DNA of 64,000 bases from Cercis canadensis (GCA_003255065.1 QAOA01004580.1:1-64000), one strand, 5' to 3'. Counted from the stretch's first letter, positions 1 to 11,815 are shown. The notes: generated by a model from the sequence alone, not told the origin. A program made the numbers and translations.

Positions 1-1111
1 CCATTAATTATTTTCTTAATCTAGATTTATGTTTCTAATTACGAGCTGAGATTCCCTAAATTATTAATTAGCCTCTTTGAAGGTCAAACAAAAGTATTCC
101 CAAGTTATGAACTCACAATATGTTTATGTGAAGTATGAATATAACCAGAAAATTCATATAACTCCGTGGATCTCTTTAATTGACTACACATGCCATGAAA
201 GTATATCTCTATCTTACATGCAACTTATGATATTTTTCCCATTGAACTTGACACACAAATCTCATCTCGGTTTCATTGCGATTAACCTAACAACTAATTG
301 GTGATCAAACAATTAGAGACATTAAGATCAGAGATAAACACTCAATTGGAAAAGATAAAATCATAAACTAATTCTAAAATAAATTACAACTATTCATAGT
401 TATGCTACATCGTAGCCATAGAAAAGTAAATTAGTTCATGGCAAAAGCGAAAGACATAATTGAACTAATTCTAGACATAAATGAGAGGAGAAAAGAATAA
501 AACTCAGTAGTAAAGCCAAGATTTCTTGTCATCGATCCGTGCTTCTATACTTGCCTTGCTCTCTTTCTCTATCCAAAACGTCTATCCGAAGTCCCCAATC
601 TAAAAGGTAAAAGTCCTATTTATAGTACTTGCAAAGAGTCATAATCAAAACAGGATTAAAATCGTTATTGGCAAAATTAGGCAACTCGGGTACTGCAGTC
701 CTTAAGGTGTAGGCGCTTTGGCACTGTGGTACTGGGCAATCTTGTGCGAGACAGGCGCAGCTGCTCTTTGCTTGAGGTGCTGCGGCACTTTGGTTTTGGA
801 GCATGAGGCTTGTGTAGGGGAAAGGGCGCAGGGCGCTAGGCACTTGGCACTGGAGCGCCTGCTCTTTGGCTGGGAGTACATTGTGTGCGCACTAGGGCGC
901 TGCTGCACGTCCTTGCCAGAGCTGATGCGCATTGTTGCTGCCACTTAGTTATAAACTTTACCATTTCTTCATTTAAACCATGGAAGCTATATATTTTAAC
1001 TCAAACCTACAAATTAACATAAACACATTATTTAACACTAAAATTCCTCAAAAAACATACAAAATATTAAGCTTAGAATACCTACAGAGTGGATATAGAA
1101 TCCACTCAACG
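1..1111 (-). repeat. 3' LTR of the Gypsy element (truncated by window)
   Basis: It aligns throughout with the LTRs at 10460-11815 and 19219-20575 and lacks about the first 248 bases (plus-strand order) seen in those copies. The boundary with internal sequence is set by the polypurine tract that starts at 1112. The terminal base next to it differs from the solo LTR (G for A at 1111), so the canonical TG of the minus-strand LTR start reads CG. The GC-rich block near 700-930 belongs to the LTR, and open frames there are chance. Confidence 0.85.
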
Positions 1112-1127
1112 AATACCCCCAAACTTA
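1112..1127 (-). other. Polypurine tract of Gypsy element
   Basis: On the minus strand this reads CTTAAGTTTGGGGGTATT, directly abutting the 3' LTR. This is the usual Athila/Tat plus-strand priming site. A second similar tract (minus-strand AAGTTTGGGGGAG) lies near 1627-1639 inside the 3' untranslated region. Confidence 0.8.
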
Positions 1128-1858
1128 AGATTTTGCTTGTCCTCAAGCAAAGAGAAAAAATAAAATTAAACTATACTCAACAAATAACTATAGAGCGAAA
1201 ATTAATCTACTAACCATACAGGCCTCAAAGATCTCAATTATGCATAGCTCCTAGAAAAATTTCAAGATAGCATGAATGAGTATAATGTCAACCCAAGAGT
1301 CAATTTCATCTTACTAGAATTCCCTGTGTGTGTGTAGATATAGCCCTAGCTTACCCTACTCTCTATACTTAAATCAAATTATGCAAATAAGCTTATATAA
1401 GATAATCTCTAATTTACAATTTCAGAATCCCATATGCTTGTTTTTCATGTCAATCTCCACTAATGTAGGCAAATCATAACATAAAGGATCAGAAGAACTT
1501 TTGGTAGGCTTGTAATATGTGGTTGGGTTAAGGGTAGGATAACAGATAACAATGTGGCTTAATTCACCTATCACACAAATTCAGTTTAAAGAAAATCTCG
1601 AGAGCACCCATCTTTTCACCTTTAACTCCCCCAAACTTGTTTCCATCTTTACTTTGCCATCCACCAATAAATTTTTTTTTTTTTTTTCTATACTTGGGTT
1701 ATTACATCCCATACTTCATGCTTTTTAAGACATTCTTTTTCTTTCCGTTTCTTTTCCAGCAGGATGTAGCATTGTACATTGAATTTCTTTGGTGGCTATT
1801 GCATGGACATTTTCTTTTCTTTTCTCCACTCATTCCCCCCAATATTCCTAGTTCTAGA
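1128..1858 (-). other. Gypsy 3' untranslated region, no gene
   Basis: Low-complexity AT-rich sequence between the polypurine tract and the hAT-type insertion. It holds an internal PPT-like tract near 1630 and T-rich runs. I see no coding sequence with family features. Confidence 0.6.
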
Positions 1859-3149
1859 TAGGGATGGCAATTTTCCCCAGACCCAATGGGGGCCTGGTAT
1901 TTTTACCTAGTTGGGTATGGGTATGGGGCAGAAAAATGGGGATGAGGATGAGTAGTTTTATAGGGGCGGGTCCGGGGATAGGTATGCCTCGCCCCAACCC
2001 GCCCCGCCCCACACTGTACAAAATAAATAATATATATATATATATATATAATTTACTTCCTTTAGCTACCATAATTTTACTTTTTCTTTCAACAAAACTA
2101 ATCTTAAGAGTAATCATATGTCATAGAACTCTGCAAGACATTCTGGTTCTTCAATTCTCCTATACTCGGTTGAATGTGATTCAATACCAGCTATCTCTTT
2201 GATTTGTTTTCATTCATTCAATGGTGATTGATGCAATGGGGAAATATAGATCTACATGTAAACCTTCTCTTGCCAGCTTAAATGCTGAATATTCTTGCTA
2301 GTTGTCGTCTGCTTAGTGCTGTAATATTCTTGATTAAGTATTTGTGAATTTAATATTCTTGTGTCTGCTTAGAACTTTCAAAAGGAAACTAAGTAAATGT
2401 GTACTTGCCCCGGATCAAATTATTGTTCAATTGTTGAAGAATTTAATAGAAATTCAATGTAAAATTTGATAGTGGAGCCTAAGCTGAAGATATGCTTAGA
2501 TAATTTATCAACAGAATGTACTTGAGCATCCAAATACACACTCCTTTGTTATATATATGTATGTATATAGAAACTTAGCCTCTTTCTGATTTCTTCTAGT
2601 AAATATGAAGTTTACACGTTTAAAAGTTTCCTATGGTAATATTATATATCCTATATATAATGTATGAAGTTTACTCATTTTGGAATAGACGAATATAACA
2701 AGATATGACAATAATGCAATGTAATGATGTATGCGTTTAGAACAAATTAGTCTCTACTTTATTGTTCTGTATCTTGAATTCTTGATGATATTATTTGAGG
2801 ATTATTTATATTATCTTGTTCGATAAAAATTGAATTTCAATTAGAAATCGTGATCGATAGATTNAATTCTTGATGATATTATTTGAGGATTATTTATATT
2901 ATCTTGCTCGATTAAAATTAAATTTCAATTAGAAATTGTGATCGATAGATTAAACTTGTAAATTATGTATATTTAGAAAAATATGACTGTATTGGTAAAT
3001 GGGAAGGGGCATGGGGCAGATGGGGATTTAGTGGGGCGGGGATGGAGATGTTGAAAAATCCCCGCCGGGGATCGGGCATGGGGATGCCCTTCGGGGATGG
3101 CGACGGGGAGTGCTAGCCTTGCCCCATCCCCACCCTATTGCCATCCCTA
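1859..3149. mobile_element. hAT-type non-autonomous element (MITE-like, ~1.29 kb)
   Basis: Seen: terminal inverted repeats beginning TAGGGATGGCAAT and ending ATTGCCATCCCTA, flanked by a perfect 8-bp target duplication GTTCTAGA (1851-1858 and 3150-3157). Subterminal arms are G/C-rich (repeated GGGG and CCCGCC blocks) and the core is AT-rich. Family knowledge: 8-bp duplications and GGGATGGCAAT-like ends are typical of plant hAT derivatives. No transposase frame is present, so it depends on an autonomous partner. It sits inside the Gypsy 3' region and so inserted after that element. The core is lengthened by an apparent assembly doubling around the N at 2864. Confidence 0.88.
2777..2951. repeat. 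87-bp direct duplication across single N (2864)
   Basis: 2777-2863 and 2865-2951 are two near-identical 87-bp copies separated by one N. They differ by a few substitutions, such as the start of the CGAT(A/T)AAA stretch. This is probably an unmerged contig or haplotype overlap and not biology. Confidence 0.85.
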
Positions 3150-3652
3150 GTTCTAGATACTTTTAAAAACTGAGTGTATGTTCTAGATGAAAGGTATAAA
3201 TAAAGAGATACATCCAATGTCTAGGATCAGTGTATGTGATAAAGAAAAAGACTAATTTAAGCTCAATGGGGTATGCTAGGGATAAAATATCATTCATAGG
3301 GTTAGCTAGAAAGGTCCTCAAACTCATAAAAAATGGCCTAAATCATATCTCTAATATTGTGCAACCTAGGATTTTGCCTCGATTGACAATCAAGCAAGTT
3401 CTGGCATTCTGTGAGATTTTGAAATGACTAAATTCACATAATCATATCTAAGCATGCATATTTCAAATAAACAGGGCTATGTGCTCATTGATTCAGGAAA
3501 TTCCAGTGAAACAAGAATTAACACAAGAGTTAATCAGAAACACAAACACAACATGTATCATTTTTTTACAATTGTAATCAGGAAAAATTTAGTTTTATCA
3601 TTGGCCTAAGGTTTTCAATTAAAAGTTTTCATTCACATCTATAATAAAAACT

Positions 3653-4527
3653 AGGCTTATTGGTAGTTTTGGTCCCATTGTTTTACTGAGTCCTATGAGT
3701 TGGTTCCTCATTTTTAAAACTCAACAATTTAGTCCCTGTATTTTAGTGAGTTTGGCAATTTTAGTCTTTCCGTTAGTCAACCTAACGGTCAACATAACGA
3801 CATGTTAACGTGGCACAGATAAATTAATTTTTTATTGTTATCACGCAGATGTGGCACAGAAAATTTATTTTTTAATTGTTAAATAACCATTTAAGTATAA
3901 TTAAGTTATAATTAACATAAAAATATTTTTTTAATGTTGAATACCTATTTTAATTTTTTTTTTCACATAATTCAAGCAAATAAAAAAAAATTAGATCAAG
4001 GAAGACATGTAAAAAAAAAAATTTATGTTTTTTAAAATTAAGTCCATAAGAGATTTTGCCAAAAATTTTGTGAAAATTATTTAATCTGATTTTTTTTTTT
4101 ATTGTTTGAACTTTGTGAAAAAAATATAAAATTTTGGTAAAATCTTTTATAGACGTAATTTAAAAAATCTAATTTTTTTTTACATGTTTTACTTGATCTA
4201 AAAATGTTTTTATTTGCTTGAATTTTTGAGAAAAAATTAAAATTGTTATTTAACAATAAAAAATTATTATTTTTTGTTAATTATGGCTTAATTATGTTTA
4301 CATAATTTTTTAACAATTAAAAAATACTTTCTCTATGCCACATCAACATGATAACAATAAAAAATTAATTTATTTATGCCCCATAAGCATGTCGTTTGGT
4401 TGACAAACGGGAGGACTAAAATTGTCAAACTCACTAAAATACAGGGACCAAATCGTTGAGTTTTAAAAATTAGGGACTGACTTGTAGGACTTGGTAAAAT
4501 GGAGGAACCAAAACTGCCAATAAGCCT
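3653..4527. mobile_element. Foldback/MITE element with very long inverted arms
   Basis: Seen: it starts AGGCTTATTGG and ends CCAATAAGCCT. The two arms are diverged inverted copies over at least ~240 bp, and homology continues almost to the centre near 4090, so most of the 875 bp can fold back. It is flanked by a perfect 7-bp direct repeat AAAAACT (3646-3652 and 4528-4534). No coding sequence. Such long-armed elements are usually non-autonomous DNA transposons. The superfamily is uncertain: a 7-bp duplication is short for Mutator (usually 8-11) and one short of hAT. It lies inside the Gypsy 3' region. Confidence 0.85.
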
Positions 4528-5246
4528 AAAAACTACTAAATAAACACTCTAGACATTAAGAAAATTAGGGCAAAACAAAGAAATTCAGCAAACTTCCACC
4601 CTAAACTTAAACTAACATTGTTCTCAATATTAAGTGAAAGGAGTAAGGATAGAGGACTCCCCTGGATAAATGGTTGATCAATGGTAGGTATCCTCATAAG
4701 GAGATTTCCGGTGAGAAAGATGGAAGAATGCTAAACTCTTTTTTTTTTTTTTCTTAGGGGACCAACACCGCAGTGTCGCAACTCTGGATTTCTATTTGAA
4801 ACTCAGAAATTGGAAGAATTGGAGTGCGTAGGCCCTCTCTTCTGGTGCGTAGGTACCTAGTCTCTACTTTGTTGTGTGATTTGGCTATTTCTTTCTAGTT
4901 TCGATGTATTAGAGCCCTCAAATTTGATTTAAAGCCCTGACAAAATTTACCAAAGATAAAAGTCATGAATTTTAAGCCTAGCATAAATTTTAAAAAAATT
5001 AACACACAAACCTAAAAACAAAATTAAGACAAAGGATTTGAAAGCTTGGGTTGCCCCCTAAGAAGCGCTTGTTTTATAGTCCTCAGCCTGACTATCTTTG
5101 AGATTATTCAACCGAGGTCTAGAAGAATAGTGGAGGACTTATGGAATTTTGCTCCACCATCACTTGAGCCTTAGATTTTTTGTCATTCACCTTTAATCTC
5201 CATACTTCATTTCTGGCTCCAAAATAATAAGATTTTTTTAGGTGCT
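4528..5246 (-). other. Gypsy region between protease and foldback insertion
   Basis: Non-coding 3' part of the Gypsy element. Near 5049-5075 the minus strand carries a block (AAGCGCTTCTTAGGGGGCAA) that commonly lies downstream of coding sequence in Athila-type and related non-autonomous elements. Its closeness to the protease end supports loss of the whole RT-RNase H-integrase segment. Confidence 0.6.
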
Positions 5247-6211
5247 TTAAAAGGATCTCTTGTCAATTTTAAACAATACACTTACTTTATTTGGGTGCTT
5301 TATTTCCTTGAAGACTTTGAAGGACACTTGATCACCTTGCATTCTCAGAGTAAGTTGCCCTTTTTGCACATCAATGAGAGCTTTCCCAGTTGCTAAAAAT
5401 GGATAACCAAGAATAATAGGGATTTCTTGGTCCTCGTCCATGTTAAGCACAATGAAGTTCGTTGGGAAGATGAACTTATCCACTTTCACCAGTACATCCT
5501 CAAGGATTCCCCTTAGATACTTAACTAATCTATCCGCTAATGTTGAGGAGATAAATGTTGGTTTTACTTCTCCTATACCAAATTTTCTAATAACAGAAAA
5601 AAAAAAAAGGCATAAAGTTAATACTAGCACCAAGATCACAAAATGTCTTACCAAAAGATAGGTTGCCGATAGTGCAAGGAATATTAAAACTCCCTAGATT
5701 TGTTAATTTTGATGGCAATTTCTTTTGTAAGATTGCACTGCACTCCTCTATAATAGGGATTTCTTGGTCCTCGTCCATGTTAAGCACAATGAAGTCCGTT
5801 GGGAAGATGAACTTATACACTTTCACCAGTACATCCTCAAGGATTCCCCTTAGATACTTAACTGATCTATCCGCTAATGTTGAGGAGATAAATATTGGTT
5901 TTACTTCTCCTATACCAAATTTTCTAAAAACAGAAAAAAGGCATAAGGTTAATACTAGCACCAAGATCACAAAATGTCTTACCAAAAGATAGGTTGCCGA
6001 TAGTGCAAGGAATATTAAAACTCCCTAGATCTATTAATTTTGATGGCAATTTCTTTTGTAAGATTGCACTGCACTCCTCAGTAAGTGCCACATTCTCAAA
6101 GTCCCTTAGCCTCCTCTTGATGGTTAGAATCTCCTTTATAAACTTGACATAACTAGGCATTTGTGCCAAGGCCTCCGCAAAGGAAATGTTTATGTGGAGC
6201 TTCTTGAACAC
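5247..6211 (-). pseudogene. Athila-type aspartic protease remnant, internally duplicated
   Basis: Minus-strand fragments read from 6211 downward. The N-terminal part precedes a retropepsin-like active-site segment (CDLGASINLMPF), followed by the segment ending DEDQEIPIILGYPFLATGKA. Family knowledge: these are the two halves of the Gypsy protease domain. A ~337-bp tandem duplication (copies from 5413 and 5750) repeats the middle, and A-run length changes shift the frame near 5597 and 5937, so no single frame spans the domain. No N marks this duplication. Downstream there is no reverse transcriptase. Confidence 0.75.
5413..6079. repeat. ~337-bp tandem duplication inside protease
   Basis: The block starting at 5413 recurs from 5750 with few substitutions and a 6-base difference in an A run. 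The copies abut directly. It may be a real replication error of the element or an unmarked assembly overlap. Confidence 0.75.
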
Positions 6212-6274
6212 CTCAAGGAACTTGAAGAACTGTTTGTCAAGATTTTGCTTTTGAGATCTCTAAGGGAATGACAC

Positions 6275-7681
6275 TCAGGGCTTGTATGGTGGAGGGTTAT
6301 CAGGAAAAAGTATGGACTTGGGTTTCTTCACCTCGCTTTTTGGGGCCTCCTCAATTGGTACAATAGCTTCTCCTTTTGCTTCAGCCTCTTCTTCTACCAT
6401 TACAGCTTTCTTCTTAGGCTCTTCCACCATTTTGACATTCCAAAGAGTTATGGCATTGACTTGCTCCCTCGGATTTTTTTCAGTATTGTTGGGCAATGTG
6501 TCTTGATCTCTAGAAGAGAGAATGTTAAAAAGTTTCCCAACTTGCACCTTTATGTTGCGGATGGAAACAGCTTGGTTTTGGAACAAGGTGTCTGTCCTTG
6601 TCATGAATTGAGCAAGGGCATCTTCAATTGAAGCTTTAGGTAGTGGTAGCTGAGATTGTGAAGAATGTTGGAATCTAGATGGGTTGACCAAATTCTGAGA
6701 GGTATTCCAGAAGAAATTAGGGTGGTTTTTCCATCTGGATTGTATGTGTTGGAGTAGGGTTACCTTTCTTGTTGGAATTTCTTACAAACTGAGCTTCCTC
6801 AAGGAATTATGGGACATTGGTGTTCATCACTAGACAATCTGCACTAGAATGATTTCCATGAAACACTACACATTTGGCTTGAGGAGTGTGAATAGCATTG
6901 GCTGTCAGAGTAGCCAAATGCTTTACAATAGTGTCCACATCGATAGTAAGGGCTATGATGGGATCTTCAACAAGCATCCCATAAACTTTCTTGGTTGGAA
7001 CCCTTTATGAAGGCCATTGGCGAGCATTTGCCGCCATTTTATCACATAGCTTGAAGGCCTCTTCATCGATTTTCTCCATCAATGACGCACTTGCAGTAGC
7101 ATCAAGTAGAGTTCTTGTCGATCCATTCAACCCATTGTAAAAAGTTTGAATTTGCATCCACTCCGGTAAACCATGATGTGGGCACTTCCTCATTAAGCCC
7201 TTGAAGCACTCCCAAGCTTCATGCAACCCCTCCATGTTTTGTTGCACAAAAGTGTTAATGTCATTATGCATCTTGGTGGTTTCTGCTAGTGGGAAAAATC
7301 TCACCAAGAGAATGGCTTAGTCATTTCAACCCATGTACTGATAGACCCCTGTGGTAGAGAATATAGCCAATTCATTGCCTCATCTTTAAGTGAAAAAAGG
7401 AAAACGCGTTGTCTAACAGCGTTGTCAGTGGAGCCATTGTTCTTGAAAGTGTCATAGATTTCAAGAAATCCTTCTAAATGTAAATTAGCATCTTCAGTTG
7501 TTGATCCGCCAAACTAGTTGGCTTGCACCATCTGTATTACACTTGCCTTAAGCTTAAATTGATTGGCTCGAATGGGTGGCTGATTAATCCCTGAGATTTG
7601 GATTGGCTCTATGGGATTCCCATAGTCCTTCAAGGCCTTTCGAGCCACCACTGGCTTTGGATTTTGCTCAGGGTTCTTCAT
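6275..7681 (-). pseudogene. Gypsy gag, first copy (broken)
   Basis: Read on the minus strand from the ATG at 7681 (Met-Lys-Asn-Pro). An in-frame TAG replaces CAG where the other copy encodes Gln-Phe-Gly (near 7515). A frame change near 7310 separates the N-terminal part from 7005-7307, and the C-terminal part is open at 6275-6691. The 7005-7307 piece contains the conserved gag segment with CPHHGLPEWMQIQTFYNGL, typical of Athila gag. It aligns with 8797-10217 apart from scattered differences and a missing 12 bp. The two copies flank an N and may be one locus in two haplotypes. Confidence 0.75.
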
Positions 7682-7899
7682 AGTAATCTAATCTGGTCTA
7701 GTGATGTTTTTTCCTTCCTTTCGGTGTTTCTTACATGTCTTTTCGATTTGAAAATCCAAAAGTAGTAGATTACTACACCCCGCACTTCTCATACACTAGA
7801 GAGAATTCCTGAAAAACAAAGAGCACAAGCGTAAAACAGAAAAATAAAGATCTAGACTAAGATTAGAATACAATAGTATTGATATTAATAGAACCATAG

Positions 7900-7923
7900 T
7901 GCCGGGAAATGGCGCCAAAAACT
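7900..7923 (-). other. Primer-binding site, first copy
   Basis: The minus strand reads TGGCGCCATTTCCCGGCAC next to the LTR end. This resembles the tRNA-primed site of Athila-type elements. Confidence 0.7.
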
Positions 7924-8605
7924 TGTTTCGTAAAACTCTAAAACAAGTGTACATTATCGTTTTCAAGTAATAAAATCATAGTAGAGTGTTGTCTCATGGA
8001 GACTGTGGCTAATAAGTACCAAAATTTGGTGTATTCTAATTTTATCTAGACATCAAGAAAATCAAGAATTAATATTAAGCAATAATGAAGATGCAAGAAT
8101 ATTAAAATAGGTAGAAAGATGAATGAAAAATATTTAGGATTTTCGATTTCACCATAACTAATCCATGTTTCCATTTTTTATTTCCTTAATAGAGATTTAT
8201 CTGTCTAATTGCTAGCCGAGATTCTCTAAATTATTCATTAGCCCCTTTCAAGGTCAAACGAAAATATTTCCAAGTTATGAACCCATTATATGTACTATGT
8301 GAATTACAAATAACCAAAAAATTCATATAATTCTATGGATCTCGTTAATTGACTACACAGACCATGTATGTATATATTTATCATACATACAACTTATGAT
8401 ATTTATCTTATTAACTGGACACACAAATCTCCTCTCGGTCTCATTGTGATTAACCTAACAATTAATTGATGATCAAAGAATTAGAGGCATTAAGATTAGA
8501 GATAAATACTCAATTGGAAAAGATAAAATCATAAACTAATTTTAAAAGGAATTACAACCGTTCATAGTTATGTTACATCGTAACCCTAGAAAAGTAAATT
8601 AGTTC
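7924..8605 (-). repeat. Partial 5' LTR of Gypsy, ends at N
   Basis: It starts at the LTR end next to the primer-binding site and matches 10460-11141, then stops abruptly at the N at 8606. The rest of the LTR appears only in the second copy. This is consistent with a contig end and not a biological truncation. Confidence 0.8.
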
Positions 8606-8796
8606 NGTGCCACATTCTCAAAGTCCCTTAGCCTCCTCTTGATGGTTAGAATCTCCTTTATAAACTTGACATAACTAGGCATTTGTGCCAAGGCCTCCGC
8701 AAAGGAAATGTTTATGTGGAGCTTCTTGAACACCTCAAGGAACTTGAAGAACTGTTTGTCAAGATTTTACTTTTAAGATCGCTAAGGGAATGACAC

Positions 8797-10217
8797 TCAG
8801 GGCTTGTATGGTGAAGGGTTATCAGGAAAAAGTATGGACTTGGGTTTCTTCACCTCCCTTTTTAGGGCCTCCACAATTGGTACAATAGCTTCTCCTTTTG
8901 CTTCAGGCTCTTTTTCTACCATTAGAGCTTTCTTCTCAGGCTCTTCAACCATTTTGCCATTCCAAAGAGTTATGGCATTGACTTGCTCCCTAGGATTTTT
9001 TTCAATATTGCTGGGCAACGTGTCTTGATCTCTAGAAGAGAGAATGTTAAAAAGTTTCCCAACTTGCACCTTTATGTTGCGGATGGAAACAACTTGGTTT
9101 TGGAACAAGGTGTCTGTCCTTGTCATGAATTGAGCAAGGGCATCTTCAATTGAAGCTTTAGGTAGTGGTCGCTGAGCTTGCATTTGAGATTGTGAAGAAT
9201 GTTGGAATCTAAATGGGTTGACCAAATTCTGAGAGGTATTCCAGAAGAAATTATGGTGGTTTTTCCATCCTGGATTGTATGTGTTGGAGTAGGGGTTACC
9301 TTGCTTGTTGGAGTTTCTTACAAACTGAGCTTCCTCAAGGAATTATGGGACATTGGTGTTCATCACTAGACAATCTGCACTAGAATGATTTCCATGAAAC
9401 ACTTCACATTTGGCTTGAGGAGTATGAATAGCATTGGCTGTCAGAGTAGCCAAATGCTTTACAATAGTGTCCACATCGGTAGTGAGGGCTATGATGGGAT
9501 CTTCAACAAGCATCCCATAAACTTTCTTGGTTGGAACCCTTTATGAAGGCCATTGGCGAGCATTTGCCACCATTTGATCACGTAGCTTGAAGGCCTCTTC
9601 ATCGATTTTCTCCATCAATGACGCACTTGCAGTAGCATCAAGTAGAGTTCTTGTCGATCCATTCAACCCATTGTAAAAAGTTTGAATTTGCATCCACTCC
9701 GGTAAACCATGATGTGGGCACTTCCTCATTAAGCCCTTGAAGCACTCCCAAGCTTCATGCAACCCCTCCATGTTTTGTTGCACAAAAGTGTTAATGTCAT
9801 TATGCATCTTGGTGGTTTCTGCTAGTGGGAAAAATCTCACCAAGAGAATGGCTTAGTCATTTCAACCCATGTACTGATAGACCCCTGTGGTAGAGAATAT
9901 AGCCAATTCATTGCCTCATCTTTAAGTGAAAAAAGGAAAACGCGTTGTCTAACGGCGTTGTCAGTGGAGCCATTGTACTTGAAAGTGTCATAGATTTCCA
10001 GAAATCCTTCTAAATGTAAATTAGCATCTTCAGTTATTGATCTGCCAAACTGGTTGATTTGCACCATCTGTATTACACTTGCCTTAAGCTTAAATTGATT
10101 GGCTCGAATGGGTGGCTGATTAATCCCTGAGATTTGGATTGGCTCTGTGGGATTCCCATAGTCCTTCAAGGCCTTTCTAGCCACCACTGGCTCTGGATTT
10201 TGCTCAGGGTTCTTCAT
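8797..10217 (-). pseudogene. Gypsy gag, second copy (frameshifted)
   Basis: It begins with an ATG at 10217 and stays open to 9837 (126 residues, with LHLEGFLEIYDTFKYNGS and NWLYSLPQGSI, the start of the gag capsid-like domain). A frameshift near 9840 follows, then 9541-9843 (capsid-like continuation with CPHHGLPEWMQIQTF) and 8797-9225 (C-terminal, basic and acidic linker). Unlike the first copy it lacks the early TAG. Gag would form the virus-like particle. Here it is disrupted and the element lacks pol. Confidence 0.78.
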
Positions 10218-10435
10218 TGTAATCTAATCTAGTATAGTGATGTTTCTTCTTTCCCTTCGGTGTTTCTTACATGTCTTTTCGATTTGAAAATCCAAAAGTA
10301 GTAGATTACCGCACCCCGCACTTCTCATACACAAGAGAGAATTCTTGAAAAACAAAGAGCACAAGCATAAAACAGAAAAATAAAGATCTAGACTAAGATT
10401 AGAATACAATAGTATTGATATTAATAGAACCACAG

Positions 10436-10459
10436 TACCGAGAAATGGCGCCAAAAACT
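10436..10459 (-). other. Primer-binding site, second copy
   Basis: The minus strand reads TGGCGCCATTTCTCGGTAC six bases from the LTR end at 10460. It supports the element's orientation (5' LTR to the right). Confidence 0.72.
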
Positions 10460-11815
10460 TGTTTTGTAAAACTCTAAAACAAGTGTACGTTATTGTTTTC
10501 AAGTAATAAAATCATAGTAGAGTATCGTCTCATGGAGACTGTGGCTAATAAGTACCAAAATTTGGTGTATTCTAATTTTATCTAGACATCAAGAAAATCA
10601 AGAATTGATATTAAGCAATAATTAAGATGCAATAATATTAAAATAGGTAGAAAGATGAATGAAAAATATTTAGGATTTTCGATTTCACCATAACTAATCC
10701 AAGTTTCCATTTCTTATTTCCTTAATCGAGATTTATCTGTCTAATTGCTAGCCGAGATTCTCTAAATTATTCATTAGCCCCTTTCAAGGTCAAACGAAAG
10801 TATTTCCAAGTTATGAACCCATTATATGTACTATGTGAATTACAAATAACCAAAAAATTCAGACAATTCTATGGATCTTGTTAATTGACTACACAGGCCA
10901 TGTATGTATATATTTATCATACATACAACTTATGATATTTATCTTATTAACTGGACACACAAATCTCCTCTCGGTCTCATTGTGATTAACCTAACAATTA
11001 ATTGGTGATCAAACAATTAGAGGCATTAAGATCAGAGATAAACACTCAATTGGAAAAGATAAAATCATAAACTAATTTTAAAAGGAATTACAACCGTTCA
11101 TAGTTATGTTATATCGTAACCCTAGAAAAGTAAATTAGTTCATGGCAAAAGCGAAAGACATAATTGAACTAATTCCAGACATAAATGAGAGGAGAAAAAA
11201 AATAAAACTCAGTAGTGAAGCCAAGATTTCTTGTCGTCAATCCATGCTTCAATCCTTGCCTTGCTCTCTTTCTCTCTCCAAAACGTCTATCCAAAGTCCC
11301 CAATCTAAAAGCTAAAAGTCCTATTTATACTATTTGCAAACAGACCTAATCAAAACAGGATTAAAATCGTCATTGGCTAAATTAGGCAACTCGGGCACTG
11401 CAGCCCTTAGGGTATGGGCGCTTGGGTGCTGTGGTACTGGGCAATCTTGTGCAAGACAGGCGCAGCTGCTCTTGGCTTGAGGCACTATGGCGCTTTGGTT
11501 CTGGAGCGTGAGGCTTGTGCGGGGGCAAGGGCGCAGGGGCACTTGGCACTTGAGCGGCTGGTCTCTGGCTGGGAGTTCATTGTGCTGGCATGCACTAGGG
11601 CGCTGTTGCACGACCTTGCCAGCGCTGATGCGCATTGTTGCTGCCACTTAGTTATAAACTTTTCCGTTTCTTCATTTAAACCATGGAACCTATATATTTT
11701 AACTCAAACTTACAAATTAACATAAACACATTATTTAACACTAAAATTTCTCCAAAAAACATACAAAATATTAAGCTAAGAATACTTAAAGAGTGTATAT
11801 AAAATCCACTCAACA
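10460..11815 (-). repeat. 5' LTR of Gypsy element (complete, 1356 bp)
   Basis: On the plus strand it starts TGTTTTG and ends CTCAACA, followed by TATAT (11816-11820). It aligns over its full length with the solo LTR at 19219-20575, which has the same right flank. It includes a GC-rich block near 11390-11640 whose open frames are not genes. Confidence 0.85.

Larger units (their letters stand above)
6085..11141. repeat. ~2.5-kb direct duplication across single N (8606)
   Basis: 6085-8605 and 8607-11141 are parallel copies (2521 and 2535 bp) of gag, primer-binding site and LTR. They differ by scattered substitutions and small indels, for example a 12-bp insertion near 9177-9188. They are separated by exactly one N. 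Allelic overlap left unmerged is more likely than a true tandem duplication. Confidence 0.85.
1..11815 (-). mobile_element. Athila-like Ty3/Gypsy retrotransposon, pol-less
   Basis: Seen: an element on the minus strand with its 3' LTR at the left (cut by the window edge), a G-rich polypurine tract beside it, an internal region with gag and aspartic-protease remnants, a primer-binding site starting TGGCGCC, and the 5' LTR at the right ending in CA before TATAT. Family knowledge: the TGGCGCC primer site, the AAGTTTGGGGGT-type polypurine tract and the gag/protease sequence are typical of plant Athila-type Gypsy elements. No RT, RNase H or integrase motif is present between protease and polypurine tract, so the copy is non-autonomous. 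It is also invaded by a hAT-type element and a foldback element. A single N at 8606 splits an apparent duplication of its 5' third, so its true length is shorter than drawn. Confidence 0.85.

Noticed and set aside
616-948. Open frames on both strands in the GC-rich part of the Gypsy LTR (also 11330-11725 and 20082-20408)
   Set aside because: They lie inside LTRs, occur on both strands at once, and have no domain features. The GC-rich composition explains the lack of stops.
1864-2202. 112-codon open frame, Pro/Gly-rich
   Set aside because: It lies within the G/C-rich arm of the hAT-type element. The protein is a read-through of simple repeats.
3230-3427. 65-codon plus-strand frame
   Set aside because: Short, in the Gypsy 3' untranslated region, without domain features.
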